From: Norana najaformis
Taxonomy: Eukaryota > Annelida > Clitellata > Crassiclitellata > Hormogastridae
Length of the DNA: 64,000 bases
Assembly (NCBI GenBank): GCA_964023275.1
Contig: OZ029929.1
Coordinates: forward strand, 868,001 to 932,000
Direction: 5' to 3'
Below, in pieces: positions 10,206-51,390 of this stretch. Positions within the stretch are counted from its first letter, which is position 1. The number at the start of each line of letters is the position of its first letter. The notes beneath the pieces were generated by a model that was not told the origin of the DNA, made no database searches, and saw nothing but the letters and a program-made list of their open reading frames with translations. A program made the position numbers and the translations under genes.

Positions 10206-10760
10206 TCTAGGAAAAAGAGGAGCAGAAAGGGAAGAGGTAGAGGAGGAAGAGGAGGAAGAGGAGGAGGAGATGAAGCAAGGTCAGGAATTGGAGGTAGTGG
10301 AGGTAGGAGCAAGAAGATGAAGAGGAACAAGAAGAGGAACTAGAGGAAACGGAGGAATAGAAATTGAAGAGGGGGAAGAATAGGAAGAGTTAGAGAGGGA
10401 GAATAAAGGGAAATGGAGAAGAAGAGGAGCAGGTGGAGGAAAAAGAGGGAGAGGAAATGGTAAGAGGAGGAAGCAGAGAAAGGAGAGTGAGATGAGAAAA
10501 TGGACCAAGAGGAATGGAAGAAGTTGGGGATGAAGAGGAATTAGAAGAGGAAAAAGAAGAGGAGACTGAAGAATACGATGAGGAGCCGGAGAAGGAATGG
10601 GAGGAACCAGAGGAAGTCGGAATTAGACGGAGGAAACGGAAGGAGGAGGAAGAAAGGGAAATGGGGGTAAGAAGAGGAGGGAAAGGTCGAACGGGGCCTT
10701 TGTACATGAGAAGCGGAGAGAGGGAGTTTGAGGAGGAGGCAGCCCTTAACAATAAGGGCC
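10206..10760. repeat. Purine-rich tract, about 0.55 kb
   Basis: The plus strand is almost all A and G with GGA/GAA triplets. Open frames across it (Glu/Lys-rich on plus, Ser/Pro-rich on minus) are composition effects. It lies upstream of the lectin gene. Confidence 0.85.
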
Positions 10761-10810
10761 TGTTGCGGCCCACTGCAGCGACAGGCGCCGAGCCTACATC
10801 GATTTTGATT

Positions 10811-11275
10811 GGTCTGTCTGTCTGTCTGTCTGTCTGTCTTGCTCTGTCTTCGTCTCTGTCTCGGGCGTTGAGGTCAGCCTGCGTACCGCCTTTGTGCAAC
10901 GCTTCATCGACTTATCTTACGCATCATTGGCTTCTTGTCTGTCCGATTAGGCATGTCTGTGTGTCTGTCTGGGTCTGCCTGTGTGTCTTTGTCGCTCCCT
11001 GTTGTGCGCTTGTCTGCGTGTGTCTGTCTGTGTTTATGTATGTGTATCCATACGTGTCTATGTTTCTGTATGTGTATCTGTCTCTGTCTGTATGTCTGTG
11101 TGTTTGTATGTCTGCGTGTGTCTGTCTGTGTGTGAATCTATCCGGGTCGATGTCTGTGTCTCAGCCAGTCGGTGTATCTGTATTTGTATATGTCTGTGTG
11201 TCTGCGTGTCTGTTTGTGTATCTGTTTGTGTTTGTGTGTCTTTCCTTTCGTCCTTCAGTTGCTGTCTGTCTCGTT
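10811..11275. repeat. (CTGT)n and degenerate CTGTGT-rich region
   Basis: A clean CTGT run at 10811-10842 is followed by a long degenerate TGTCTGTGTG-type region. Confidence 0.85.
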
Positions 11276-11371
11276 CAATCTTGCTACAATGGAAGCTGAC
11301 GCAGCGACTCAGCCGGTGGTTATTGATAGGCGTTGCCTCAGCCCTCTCCCCCTCCCTCCTCCCTCTCTTTA

Positions 11372-11372
<1 letters not shown>

Positions 11373-11452
<80 letters not shown>
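11373..11452. repeat. (CT)n microsatellite
   Basis: Uninterrupted CT dinucleotides of about 80 bp. Confidence 0.95.
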
Positions 11453-11454
<2 letters not shown>

Positions 11455-12074
11455 CTGTTTTTCTCTCGCTCAGTCGGTCGGTCGTTCCAGAGCCGCTAGT
11501 ACCAACGTTGCTCCCTAGTCGTCGAGAATTTGTGGGTCGATACTCCTCCTCCGGTCGCTCATTCGTCCAGAACCCGGCGCTCTACGAAGGCATGAACGAC
11601 GCCGCTTTAGCCCCGAATACACTCAGACAACGCTGTAGAAATTTCGGCAAGCTCACTCTTAAGGTTTGGCGCTATATAAATGTCTATTCGATGATGTGAT
11701 GGAAGTCGTGCGCTACAGAAATGTGTGACGCCGGCATGACGTCATAGTTGGATCGTAAAGCGAAACATTTTACTGCGTCGCAGGATTCAGGCTCTGTATA
11801 AATTTCCGGATTTGAAGACGAAGTTTTATTAACGTTTCTGCTCGGTTATCTCCGGAAGTAATCGTCTAACGAATTCGCCCACTCTCGCTGATTAATCGGT
11901 ACTCGTTAGCAGACGAGTATTCGCATTTGAAAGTGGACTTCAAGCGCTTAATTGTAACTCGTAAACGGGTACAGGACTACGGCAGAGAAGAACTGGGAAG
12001 AGAGTCGATTAACCGAAATTCGTTTGTCTTTACTTAAACAGAAGTTATCAGTCCACAGGTTGTGGAATTACGTG

Positions 12075-40170
<28,096 letters not shown>

Positions 40171-40225
40171 GACTTAATTGGCTGGAAAATGCGCTAGATA
40201 ATCTAATTATTATGTAATCCACATC

Positions 40226-40235
40226 GAAAGACTAT

Positions 40236-40288
<53 letters not shown>

Positions 40289-40305
40289 ATAATAATAATA
40301 ATAAT
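40226..40305. repeat. (ACT)n/(AAT)n microsatellite in the 3' UTR
   Basis: About 20 ACT triplets then AAT triplets, starting about 56 bp after the lectin stop codon. Confidence 0.95.
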
Positions 40306-40359
40306 AAGATAACCTCCATAGTTTGCACACAAATTGCTCTTTAATGTCAACTGTAAAAA

Positions 40360-40365
40360 ATTAAA
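40360..40365 (+). promoter_or_regulatory. Candidate poly(A) signal ATTAAA
   Basis: The variant hexamer lies 190 bp after the lectin gene stop. No AATAAA was seen nearer. Confidence 0.25.
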
Positions 40366-40804
40366 CCACTTTCCGCCGACAGTCCTTTATGACTCCGTAT
40401 ACGCTCTGGCGGAGTGATATCGTTATTATTATTATTATTATTATTATTATGAGAAATTAGGTTAGGGATATGTGGGAAGTAGACCTTTGGAAAATCAGGC
40501 CTCGTTAGTTGTTGGTTGTCCAAACACTTTATATAGCGCCCTTAAAAGTACCTCACAGTTCATTATAATCTTCAGCTTAACCTTAATCGTCGTCTCAGTC
40601 TTCCACACGATCATTAAGGAAAACCATTCAGAAGAAAATCCAAATTAACCGACTCTATTTTTACCTCAAAAGGGGACAGGGTTAACCCTATCCCTGTTTA
40701 GAATTCACAGAGTTACACCGTAATCGTTGATGGGGTTTCTTCAATTTTCGGTGTTCAGCAGACATGAACGGATACGAATATACCAAGTCAATTAATTTAT
40801 TCTT

Positions 40805-41600
40805 AATAGCCTTTTCCGTTGCTTAAGCGACATCTTGTGGCTGCCAGGGCCGTTCGCGTCGACCTTATTTTAACCAACGTTAATGTAATCGTAATCGTAA
40901 TCTCGAGATTTCTACAGCGCCCAACGAAAGCTCATATGCAGATGTTAGTTCGGATGCAGTTAACTAATTTTTTTATATACTGTCTGTAGATGCGTTTTAA
41001 AGGTGTCTAATATCGACTGATATTTAATTATTAGATATACGTGTTCTTTAAGTAAGTAAGTATATTCTTTATTAACCAGTAGCTAATTGCACATCGGTTA
41101 GCGACATCTTTTAGCTGCCATGGCCGTTGACGACGACTTTACCTTACTTTACAGCCGATATACTGACGACGTCCTTTGCTTAAGACGGTCAGCATTTAAA
41201 CACAGTTTAAAATATAGCATAGTTTCAAAGCGTTATAAAATTTTAAATTTTATTTTCATTTTCAATTGTTTGACGGCGTTTTGGCTTCCAGGGTCGTTAA
41301 CGTTGACTTAACCCTACGGTGTTTACGAATTTTGTCAACGATTAGTAGTAGTAGTAGTTCCAATGTTTAACGACATCTTATGATATCAAAGGCCGTTGAC
41401 GTCGATTGAAGAAAAGTTTGTGCAGTTTTCACCCTTATCTGATCCATGGCGTTGATTATTTACATATAGATTTGGGTGAACGCGTTATAAAGGTGTCTAA
41501 TATCAACTGCTATTTTATTATTAGCTTCCGTTGTTTAGCGACATCTTGTGGTTGCGAGGGCCTTTCACATCATGATCGATATTTGCTTCTGGTTAAAATC
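40805..41600 (+). repeat. F satellite array, degenerate
   Basis: Blocks like gcgacatcttgtggctgcc recur at about 40829, 41100, 41270, 41370 and 41535. Blocks aaggtgtctaatatc lie at about 40998 and 41490. A family A fragment is embedded at 40888-40945. The array fills much of the 2.45 kb between the convergent ends of the lectin and Phactr genes. Confidence 0.75.
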
Positions 41601-42620
41601 TTTTACTAAAACACGCCATCAACATTTGTGAATTTTTTTAATTCCTTGACTATTTCGCGTGTTTGCTGTCACATTTACTTCGCTCATTCTGTCATTTTCT
41701 GTCACTTGGTCCACTTTTCGCCACGAAAATCCGAACTCAACGCGTCGTTGGTTTAAAAACGTCTAAAAATTGCTTCCAAGTTTTCGCTAATACTCGTCAG
41801 TTATCAACAAATAATTACTAACACGAGGTCTAATAAATATTAATAAGTAGGCCTAACAATCGTTAAAATTCAGGCCTAATTTCTCAATTCGGAAGCTGAT
41901 TGATGTCAATTGCGAACTAGTATTTACAACGATGCTGACGTCATAAAGTTCGAAGTTCATAGGTCAGTTCAGCGGTCATAACTGCGGTTGACGACTATGG
42001 TTTGTGAAATCTGTAAACAAAAAAGGTAACAAAGATTCAGCTATGAAAACTTGTAAATTTTTAAAGCCTAGAACAAATTAATTAAATCTGTTTCATGGTT
42101 CATAATCGATGTAATAGAAAATCATAAAATAAAATTAATTGAAAAAACGTCGAAATTCATAACAAAGAAACAGCTTATGCTACCACAGCAAAACACGTGC
42201 TATCCCGAGATTCGAATCTCTGACTTGTCCAGGCTCTGCTTTTCCAAACTACTTTTCCATAAGATCTATCCTGATTCCTCCTCTTCCTCTTGCCTCTCTC
42301 GCCTCTCAATTCCAACTACAAACTCAGAGACAGGAGGCAAAAACTAAGTCCACCACCATGTTTCTTCATTCATTCGTCCATTCATTCATCCCCCAACCCT
42401 CCATCCTTTCATTAATTAATTAATTCATTCACTCATCCATCCATCCATTCATCATTCATTTATCCAAAAAGTTTTATCAAAAAGACCATTCTTACATTCA
42501 TTGATTCATTTACTTATTCACTCATTCCTTCCTTCATTCGTTAACAGTATTTATATAGCTCCACTTCCAGATGTCCACCCAGACGAGCCCCAGTGAAAGA
42601 GAACCGTTGGTTAAAGGTGG
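41600..42620. other. Intergenic DNA, no gene seen
   Basis: AT-rich, with short CATT-type repeats (42360-42550) and scattered atttatatagcgcc-like termini at about 42550 and 42622. Confidence 0.6.
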
Positions 42621-42624
42621 TCAT

Positions 42625-42738
42625 TTATATAGCGCCTTGAAAGCCATTTGTGCCACTATACCTTGTAAACTGTCGGCTGTCTGCATGAACGCTCATCTCC
42701 ATACTCTTGAACTCGTTCAATTCCTGTCTGATAGCCGC
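42625..42738 (-). CDS. phactr: Phactr last coding exon
   Basis: Encodes [20 protein letters not shown] then SRQFTRY, the conserved PP1-binding C-terminal helix. It then continues [10 protein letters not shown] to a TAA at 42627-42625. The last codons and the stop lie in a repeat terminus (ggcgctatataaat on the minus strand). Family members normally end shortly after the TRF-like block, so either this tail is repeat-derived or a donor at ACAAG/GTATAG leads to a small unseen final exon. The acceptor attcgtgtag is good. Confidence 0.8.
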   Translation of the reverse strand, partial: AAIRQELNEFKSMEMSVHADSRQFTRYSGTNGFQGAI

Positions 42739-45700
42739 CTACACGAATGCAAATACAATACAATACAATACAATACATAATTATACTATACTATGCAATG
42801 CACATACATTAGAAACACAATACAAATGCAACGCAAAACAACTGAAATTCATTTCAATGCAAATACAATAGAGACACATTACACTACAATCAGAATTGTT
42901 AACCTATACAGTGCTACTATGCACCTGACATCTAACAATGTCCCTTCTCTGCATCACTGCAATATCTTGAACAGGTGCCAAATAAATTCAGCGAATAAAT
43001 GAATGAATGACGGAGCTGATGTTATCTTTAGCCGAGAGTGGCTTGGGAGCGCTTTGTACAGGTGCCACGTAAATTAGCACTTGACTGCATGAGCGAGCGA
43101 GCCGACCTTGTCCTTAGCGGAAAGTCTTGTCCAAGGTTTGTCCGCTCTGCGGTCGTAGACCTCGGCGTCCGTGACTTCGACGTAGTCGGAGAATCGGATG
43201 ATCTTCCGTTCCCTCAGTTCCTCAACGGTCGGACGAAAACTCAGCTTCAAGACCAGAACATCACCAAACTCAGCAGCTATTCTGCATTGTATGTACTACC
43301 ATGGCTAAGCGTCAGTATCGCTGTTCGTGGCCATCTATCTATCTATATTAGAGATTTACCGAATATTCGATTCGAATTCGTATTCGGCCGAATAATGACA
43401 AAATTCCAATATTCGTATTCGAATAGCAACATTCGATTACTTAGACGAATAATTCTTCTAAGATCGCCCGACACCAGCGCCGAATTAATATCTCAGTGAT
43501 GGACGCTAGTACCAACCGGAAATTGAAAAGTTTACACGGGCTTCAGTTCATTTGTGCTCATATTTTAAAGTTTTTCGTTAATAGAATTAAATTTAATGTT
43601 ATTTATTAACAACGCAATATAGATAAACGCAGCGGAGGTTGGAAACTTTTCAAAATTTCTTATTTGAACGAATCAAAAGCCGTATGCAATCTCCGTGACA
43701 CGGTGATCTCACTTGGATCTACTGCAAAGGCAAAGCTGTTTACGACATCGCCGCTATCAAACCATCTGAAATTCAAGCATCCTGATGAGTTTAACTTTAT
43801 GAAAGGGGAACAGTTAAACTCAGAAGACATCAGATGTGGTGAGTCTGTTAGTACAAGTTCATCCTTTGCCTCTTCGTCATCCAAACTGCCTACGCTGTTT
43901 GACGTTATTAAAAAACTAAAGTAATCGTAATCGTAAAATCGAAATTTCTAAAGCGCTAATTAAAAGCTAAGCGCAGGGCACCAGCTTATTCACGAGAGCT
44001 GCGTCAAGTCAGTGGGGTTGTCCAGAGATGCCATGGCAACAACCAAGTCCGGTTGCCAGAGGACGAGGGAGAGAAGGGGAGAGGAGCTGTTAAGGTGGGT
44101 TGTGGTGTTTAAGCTGAGAGAATTGGGAAGGCAGCAGATTCGATAAATCAGGGTGGGATTTCTTGAAAAGGTAAGGATTTGGTTTTGAATGGAACACCTA
44201 GCGGGTAACATAGAGGGGTTAGAGTAATAGATAGGAAGTATGGGATATCGGTAGCGCTGAAGCTTTTAAAAGGCACACTTGAAACGCCACTTATTGTCCT
44301 CACAGAACTGAATTGTTCACATGATTTATCGCTGTTTCACTTTGCACTGCACTGTTGGGGTTTATTTTGTATAAAATTAAACTTGACATTGAATCAGCTT
44401 TGGGCTTACATGCCGTTCTGCATTAACCGCCTGTATGTCAATCATGTGAAAGGGCAATCCGTATTGTAGCGGGACATTTGTCCCTTCTGGGTTGCCCTTT
44501 GATGCCAGCACTTGTATAGTAATAGTTTCGGTGAAGCTTGTAACTGTGTAGATTGTTGGTGATTCAATAAACAATGTTCAATGTTCAAACAAGTGCACGA
44601 AGCACTAGGCCGGGGTGATAATGCGTGGATGTTGTACAGCCCATTTCAGCAGTAGATGATGTGGGATTCAGCATTTGTTTGCTATGTTTGAGTCCAGTTG
44701 AGACTAATTAGCTTACAGAGATGGTACCTTATAGCCCCGCTATAAGCATAATAATGTTATCAAAATATCATAGGTAAATTTAAATAAATGAACAGATGCT
44801 CACCTTCCTCGTTAGCGTCTTCTTCGTTTCTTCCTTCTCCTTCCGCAGCTCTTCCACCGTCTGCCCTGCAAAAGAAATTCTCCATCACACATCAACAATT
44901 CCCAGTGTCACAAAACTCTAATCTAATCCAAACAACTTCAAGCTTATCTAATCTAATTCAGCTAGCCTCATCCACACACAGCATCCACGTGCTAGCTCTC
45001 TCTCTCTCCCTCGCTTGCTCTGTCTCTGTCTATCTATCTATTTCTCTCACCCTCTAGCTCTCTCTCCATCTCTCCCTCCCTCTAACTCTTCTCCTCTCAC
45101 ATTCTCTCTCTTTCTCTCCCATTATCTGTCTGTCTGTCTGTCGTCTGTCTCTTCCTCTACCTCTCTTCCTCCCTGTATCTCTCCTCCTCTCTCCCTTTCT
45201 CTCTCCCTTTTTCTTTCTCCCTCTCTCTTTTCCTTTCTCTGTCCCTCTATATCTCTAACTCCCTATCCCCTCTCCTCCTCTCCTGTTTCCTTCCTTTTCC
45301 TCCCTTGCCCTTCCCTTTCTCTCCCTCCCCATTTGCGCCCTAGTTGGACAAAATGTCAGCAAACCTCTTAGGAACCTGTGTTGCTTCCCTTATCTAGTTA
45401 CCCCTCTCTGATTCAGTCGATACAGTATAATCTAATCTTCACTTGTAAAGTAAAGCTCCTCTGTCCCATGAGGAACGTAGGGGAGGCACTCATTTCCTTT
45501 TCTTAGTCCCTTGAGCAGGCATTAGGCGAGCCCCAACGTCCAAGACATGGGGCCAGTGCATCGCAGGACTTGCCGTTTACTTCCAGATAACGCCGGCACC
45601 AAATTCTGCTGCTTGGTGACAGAGACACGGTGTGCGCAAACAACTTGCCGAGGGTCGTTACACGGAGTCTTAACAAATATTCTAAATCTAATCTAATCCA

Positions 45701-48700
45701 ATATAATCTAGACTGGTTCTGTCCAACGGACTGTGATTTTGGAACACAGTTTTGCTTGAGAACATCGCTAACGGCGCTATACAAATTTTCAGATTAGATT
45801 AGATTAGAAAATCCGATCAGATGAGGATTTACGCAGCAGGATGTGTTTCTCTCGCAGCTCTTCTGGAGTTGGACGCAGACTCAGTCGCCTGAAACAGAAA
45901 CATCACTTCTTACATATAACATCACTTCTTACATCATCGCATCTTACATATAGCCGCACTCTATTTCTGTTCAGAATAGCTCCGAGCATATTCCGAGCAT
46001 GCTTCAAAGCGGCTTAATACACTCGCTTCCTGTTCCTTAGCGTAATCGTAACCTCGAGATTTCCGCAGCGGCCAACGAAAGCTAAGTTGCGGGAACCAGC
46101 TCATTCATAGGGGCTTAGTCAAAACAAAATCATTAGACAGGAAGGGTCAAGACGGCTATGTTGGATGGAGTTTAGAATTGAACGGGAAAGTGAGATAAGT
46201 GGAAGAGGAAGAATCAGGATAGAGGATTGTTTTCAGTTTTGAGTGAAAGATCTGTGCAGAAATTGCAAGAGGTGAAGTGTTGGTGAGTTCGTATGATGGT
46301 ACCGAGCATATTCCAAGCATGCTCCAACACGGCGTAAATACACTGGCTTCGTGTTCCTTCGGTACTCTGTATATTCGAGGCAGGTACCGAACAAAGTGGC
46401 CGTTTGCATAAGCCGATTTGTACAGTTCAGCTCTGCCATCTTCCAGCTGATCGCGCCGAAACTAAGCCGGAATCGAACCCTTTCTGTCTGTTTCTGCCAG
46501 CCCTCTTGATATCAATCAGTTCTAACTGCTTCAACTGGCTCAACCACCATAGCCTGACTCTTCTAGTTTCCCTCTCTTCTCGAACGATTATTTCGACTGC
46601 AATCTGACTTAAAACCTACATAGCTATATCGGTAGAAGCGCATGACAAGGAGCCTCTATGCGCGAGGATCCCCGTGGCTTATTTCAGAGACTTGAATCTC
46701 GGGCTAGCACGGTCCATACTCGGGTACCTTAAATGGCTTGGCACCCATTCAAACGGGCAGCGGTGATGAAGTATCTCAACTGATCAATTCTTTGAAAAAT
46801 GAGCAGGGTCGAGGTCACAGGGTCGCTATAGAAAAACTGTGTACACACATATAAAACGACCATCGATTGATGCCTTGGATTTATGCTAACGGCGCTATAG
46901 AAGTCATTAGATCCGCATGATTGGATTATACGTGGTGGTTAATCTTGATTAGCTCACCTGAACAGGATCAATACCCGAGTATATACCAACGAAAACCCGT
47001 GGTACCTGTTCAGCTGGGTTCCAATGACCTGTCGGTCCTCGAGCCTTTCCTGCTCCGACTTGAGCCAAATGATGTTGCGCTCGACGAGTTCCCTCCTGGC
47101 CGGACGCTGACCCAGCAGTCGATCCAGGTTGTTGCGGTACTGCGTCTTCATCGCTGCGTCTGCTACAACGCCACATCAGGTCTGGATGGACAGAGAAAGG
47201 CAAGGCATGGCAAGGGAAGAGAAAGCAAGGGAAAGCAAGACAAGGCAAAGCATGGCAAGGGAAGGAAAGCATGGCAAGGCAAAGGAAGAGAAAGCATGGC
47301 AAAGGAAGAGAAAGCAAGGGAAAGCAAGACAAGGCAAAGCATGGCAAGGGAAAGCAAGACAAGGCAAAGCATGGCAAGGGAAAGCAAGACAAGGCAAAGC
47401 ATGGCAAGGGAAAGCAAGACAAGGCAAAGCATGGCAAAGGAAGAGAAAGCAAGACAAGGCAAGGCATGGCAAGGGAAAGCAAGACAAGGCAAAGCATGGC
47501 AAGGGAAAGCAAGACAAGGCAAAGCATGGCAAGGGAAAGCAAGACAAGGCAAAGCATGGCAAAGGAAGAGAAAGCAAGACAAGGCAAGGCATGGCAAGGG
47601 AAAGCAAGACAAGGCAAAGCATGGCAAGGGAAAGCAAGACAAGGCAAAGCATGGCAAAGGAAGAGAAAGCAAGACAAGGCAAGGCATGGCAAGGGAAAGC
47701 AAGACAAGGCAAAGCATGGCAAGGGAAAGCAAGACAAGGCAAAGCATGGCAAGGGAAAGCAAGACAAGGCAAAGCATGGCAAAGGAAGAGAAAGCAAGAC
47801 AAGGCAAGGCATGGCAAGGGAAAGCAAGACAAGGCAAAGCATGGCAAGGGAAAGCAAGACAAGGCAAAGCATGGCAAAGGAAGAGAAAGCAAGACAAGGC
47901 AAGGCATGGCAAGGGAAGGTAAGACATGGCAGTGGTGTTACTGGATCGATAGTGCTGCTGAAGTCGTCCCTGAAGTGGCGCTAAATAAACGTCCGTTTAC
48001 ATCAGATTACATTACAACACACTATGAACTTTGCCTGACAACTTAACTGACATCAAAGTCCTTCCAAGTAAACTAAATCCTCGTTGGTCGTATCAGTAAA
48101 AAGTCTGTAAACTCGAGTTCCAAGTAACTCACTCAACTGAGACATTGTTCACAGTTTTACTCATACCATCACCTCACCGTACCTTACCTTCTTAGCATAC
48201 TTTTGCCTCATCTTACCTTACCTACTTAGCATACTTTAACCTCATGTCACCTCATCTCATCTTACCTTCTTAGCATACTTCTACCTCATTTCACCGTACG
48301 TTACGTCGCCTCTTTTCACCTCGCCTTAGACTTGTTTGAACAAGAATTGCGTCATTCATGCAGCGCGTTTTGAGAGGGCCAAGGCATTCGTATCTGTGTA
48401 TGGCTATTTATTTAGATCCATATGAGGACGGGTGGCTTCGCTGCCTGATCTTCCCACCGACAGCGTCCGGTCAGTGTACTCACTATGCAGACTTCTCTAT
48501 GGAGCGCAGATGGAGCGGAGATCTTGGAAACATTTCTGCCCTGGCAGGGATTTGAACCCCGGACCTTTCGACCGACGGTCCAGAACACCAACCACTAGAC
48601 CAGCGGTTCTCAGAGTTTTTGCTCTGATGACCTCTTTACACTTTGAGAACCGCTATACTAGACTATCGCGCAACCTATCAGTAGGCAGACCGAAAATGCG

Positions 48701-51342
48701 CCACGTAAGAATAGGGTTCTTGGTATGACATCGTCGATGTCTTACTCGTGGCTGCGTCATACTGATCCCCTGTTTTACCCAGATAGGCGAAGTCCAGCGT
48801 CGACCTCATGTTGTCGTAGAGCTCCGCTGGAACCATGTTCTCCTTGGCACCAACATCCAAGGCTTTGATTCTGCAGACAGAAAGAGCAGGGAGTCAGCGT
48901 CACTCGGCATGGCACTAGCCTGCTGCTATTCACGGCACCAGCATACTCTTCAGGGTACCAGTCTAGTCTTCAGGGCAACAGTCTGCTGTTCAGGCATCAG
49001 CCTACTCTTCAGAGTACCAGTCTATTTTTCTGGGCGTGAGTCTGCTCTTCAGAGCACCAGTCTACTTTCAGGGCACCAGTCTAGTCTTCAGGACAAGTCT
49101 ATTCTTCAGGGCGCCAGCCTGTTCTTCAAGGCACCAGTCTATTATTCAGGGCACCGTATTCTGTTTTGCCCAATGAACCTGCGATCTTTTTCACTCCTAC
49201 TTCGGATAAATTCATTTTGTCTTGTTACAATTTTATTTCTAAATTACTTCAACTCCAGTTACGTTTTGGAGAAAACCAGTTTCAGTTTCGTTTTGCAAAA
49301 ACTGAAGTTTCAGTTTTATTTTTGTGAAACCCAAGTTTCAGTTATATGCTGGAAAGCAGTTTCAGTTTTCACCCATATTTAGGCTTTATTGCAGTAGCAG
49401 TAACCCTTTAAAATTCTGCATGTAAACGTTGGTGGTAATTCTTGCACTGTAAATCTTTCCTTCACCAACTTATGGAGTCCTCGTAATTTTTAGGATTACA
49501 CAATTACTGGTATGTAACACCGTGGTCTATCGGTAACGCGTTTGGTCAATGACCATGCGGTTTCGGGTTCGACTCCGTGTAACAACTCTGGGCAAGTTGT
49601 TTGCGCACACCTTGTCTCTGTCACCACCCAGTAGAATATGGTACCGGCGTAAGCTGGAAAGTAAACGGTAAGTCCTGTGATGCACTGGCCCCGTGTCCAG
49701 AACCTTGGGATTGGTTCACTGCTGCCTCAAGGGCCAAGAACAGGAGATGAGCGCCTCCCTTACGTCTCACTTGTGGCATATGGGATACTTTACATTTTAC
49801 TATAGGCCTAAGAAAAGGAAATAAGCGCCTCCCCAACGTTGTAATTGTAATCTGACATTTACAAAGCGCCACTTCAAGAATAGACTCATCAGAGGCGCTC
49901 CCGACCCGAACCAGTGAGACCATTGTCAAATAATACAGACTTTAAGCGCTTGAGAAACTGCGGAAGAGACAAACTGAGGAATACTAGCCGCAGCTCTTGG
50001 GAAAGGCGATTCCAGCTATTGGGTCCAACATAGGCAAAGCTTCTAGACGGAGCTGTAGCAGTGCGCATACGAGGGACAGTCAGGAGTCCAAGGGAGGCCG
50101 ACCGGAGAGTGCTACGGCCTGGAACCAAGGAGACCGTTCCTCATGGAACACAGGAGCTCTAATTTACTTACTGTATTATTTACAGAACAAAATCATAATA
50201 AGACGTACGCTGCTTTTAGTCTGTTGCCCGGTTTAGGCGCCACTGCTGGCGGCCCTGGTCTTCTGACTTCACCCCCATGAGTTGCAAGACTCGACCCCCT
50301 CATGACACCTTCTTCGGCGCTATCGAGCATCTGTCGCTTCTCTTTGAGTTTCTGCTCCAGCTGTTGGTGCAACTGCTCGCTGAGCTTGGCGCCCTTGAGC
50401 GCGCTCCGAACCGGTTGACGGGTTAGGTCCGGTTCGTGGATGGGGACCTCTTCGTAGTTTTCGAGACCAACCGGGGGCGGCGAGCACGAGCAAGTCCGAT
50501 GGGGCGGCACGGGTTGGACCGGCCTCGGAATGGAGACGAGCGATGCTCCCCCGATGCTCTTTGACGAGCGAGAGGAGGTGGTTGAGTTCCTGGTTACGAC
50601 ACGGGAGTCGCTGTCCACGCCTGAAACATAACGTAATGTAATCGTAAGCTCGAGATTTCTGCAGCGCCCAATGAAAGCTAAGTCGCGGGAACCAGCTTAT
50701 TCACAGGCGCTCAGTCAAAACATAATCGATAGGCAGGAAGGGTTCGATTGCAGGTCAAGATCCAAGCGGCAGGCAGACAGGCAGTCAGCCGGCTATGGTG
50801 GGTGGTGTTTGGAATTAAACCGGAAATTGAGATAAGGGGAAGAGGAAGAATCAGGATAGGAATTGTGGAAGAGGAGTGCTTCCAGTTTTGATTGAAAGAC
50901 CTGTGTAGAAGTTGCAAGATGTGAAATGTCGGTCAGTTCGTATGATGGATCTGGTTTGTAAATTGTAACCTAGAGATTATAACAATCGTAATCATAAACT
51001 CAGAATTTTCTAAAGTGCTACTTGAAAACTAAGCACAGGGAACCAGCTTAATCACATGCTCTACGTCAAGTCAGAAGGGTAATCTAGAGATATCACGTAT
51101 GGAGTACACAATCCAGTGACCAGGAGACCAGAGAGAAGGAGAAAGAGAGGCTGTTACGGCGGTTGTGTTTGGTTGAAATTGTTGGTTGAGAGAATTTATA
51201 TAGCGCCGAATGATGTAGTGGTGGAATTGCAAACGTGAAAGTAACGTAAACAAATGATTTGTTGATTACAAAGCTGCTGCTCCGTCCTAATCAAATCTAA
51301 TCAAATCTCACGCTACTCAGCCAAAATTTTTGAATATTCATC

Positions 51343-51390
<48 letters not shown>

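Noticed and set aside
46921-48046. ORFs of about 240-330 aa rich in Lys, Gln, Gly and Arg, and their antisense partners
   Set aside because: They read through the 30-bp minisatellite in several frames. The only true coding piece here is the minus-strand Phactr exon at 47006-47159.
48593-48640. Possible functional tRNA genes at the A/B-box sites in 24370-24640, 38190-38245, 48560-48640 and 49515-49580
   Set aside because: The heads recur with shared non-tRNA bodies and carry mismatches in the stems, so they are SINE heads rather than tRNA genes.
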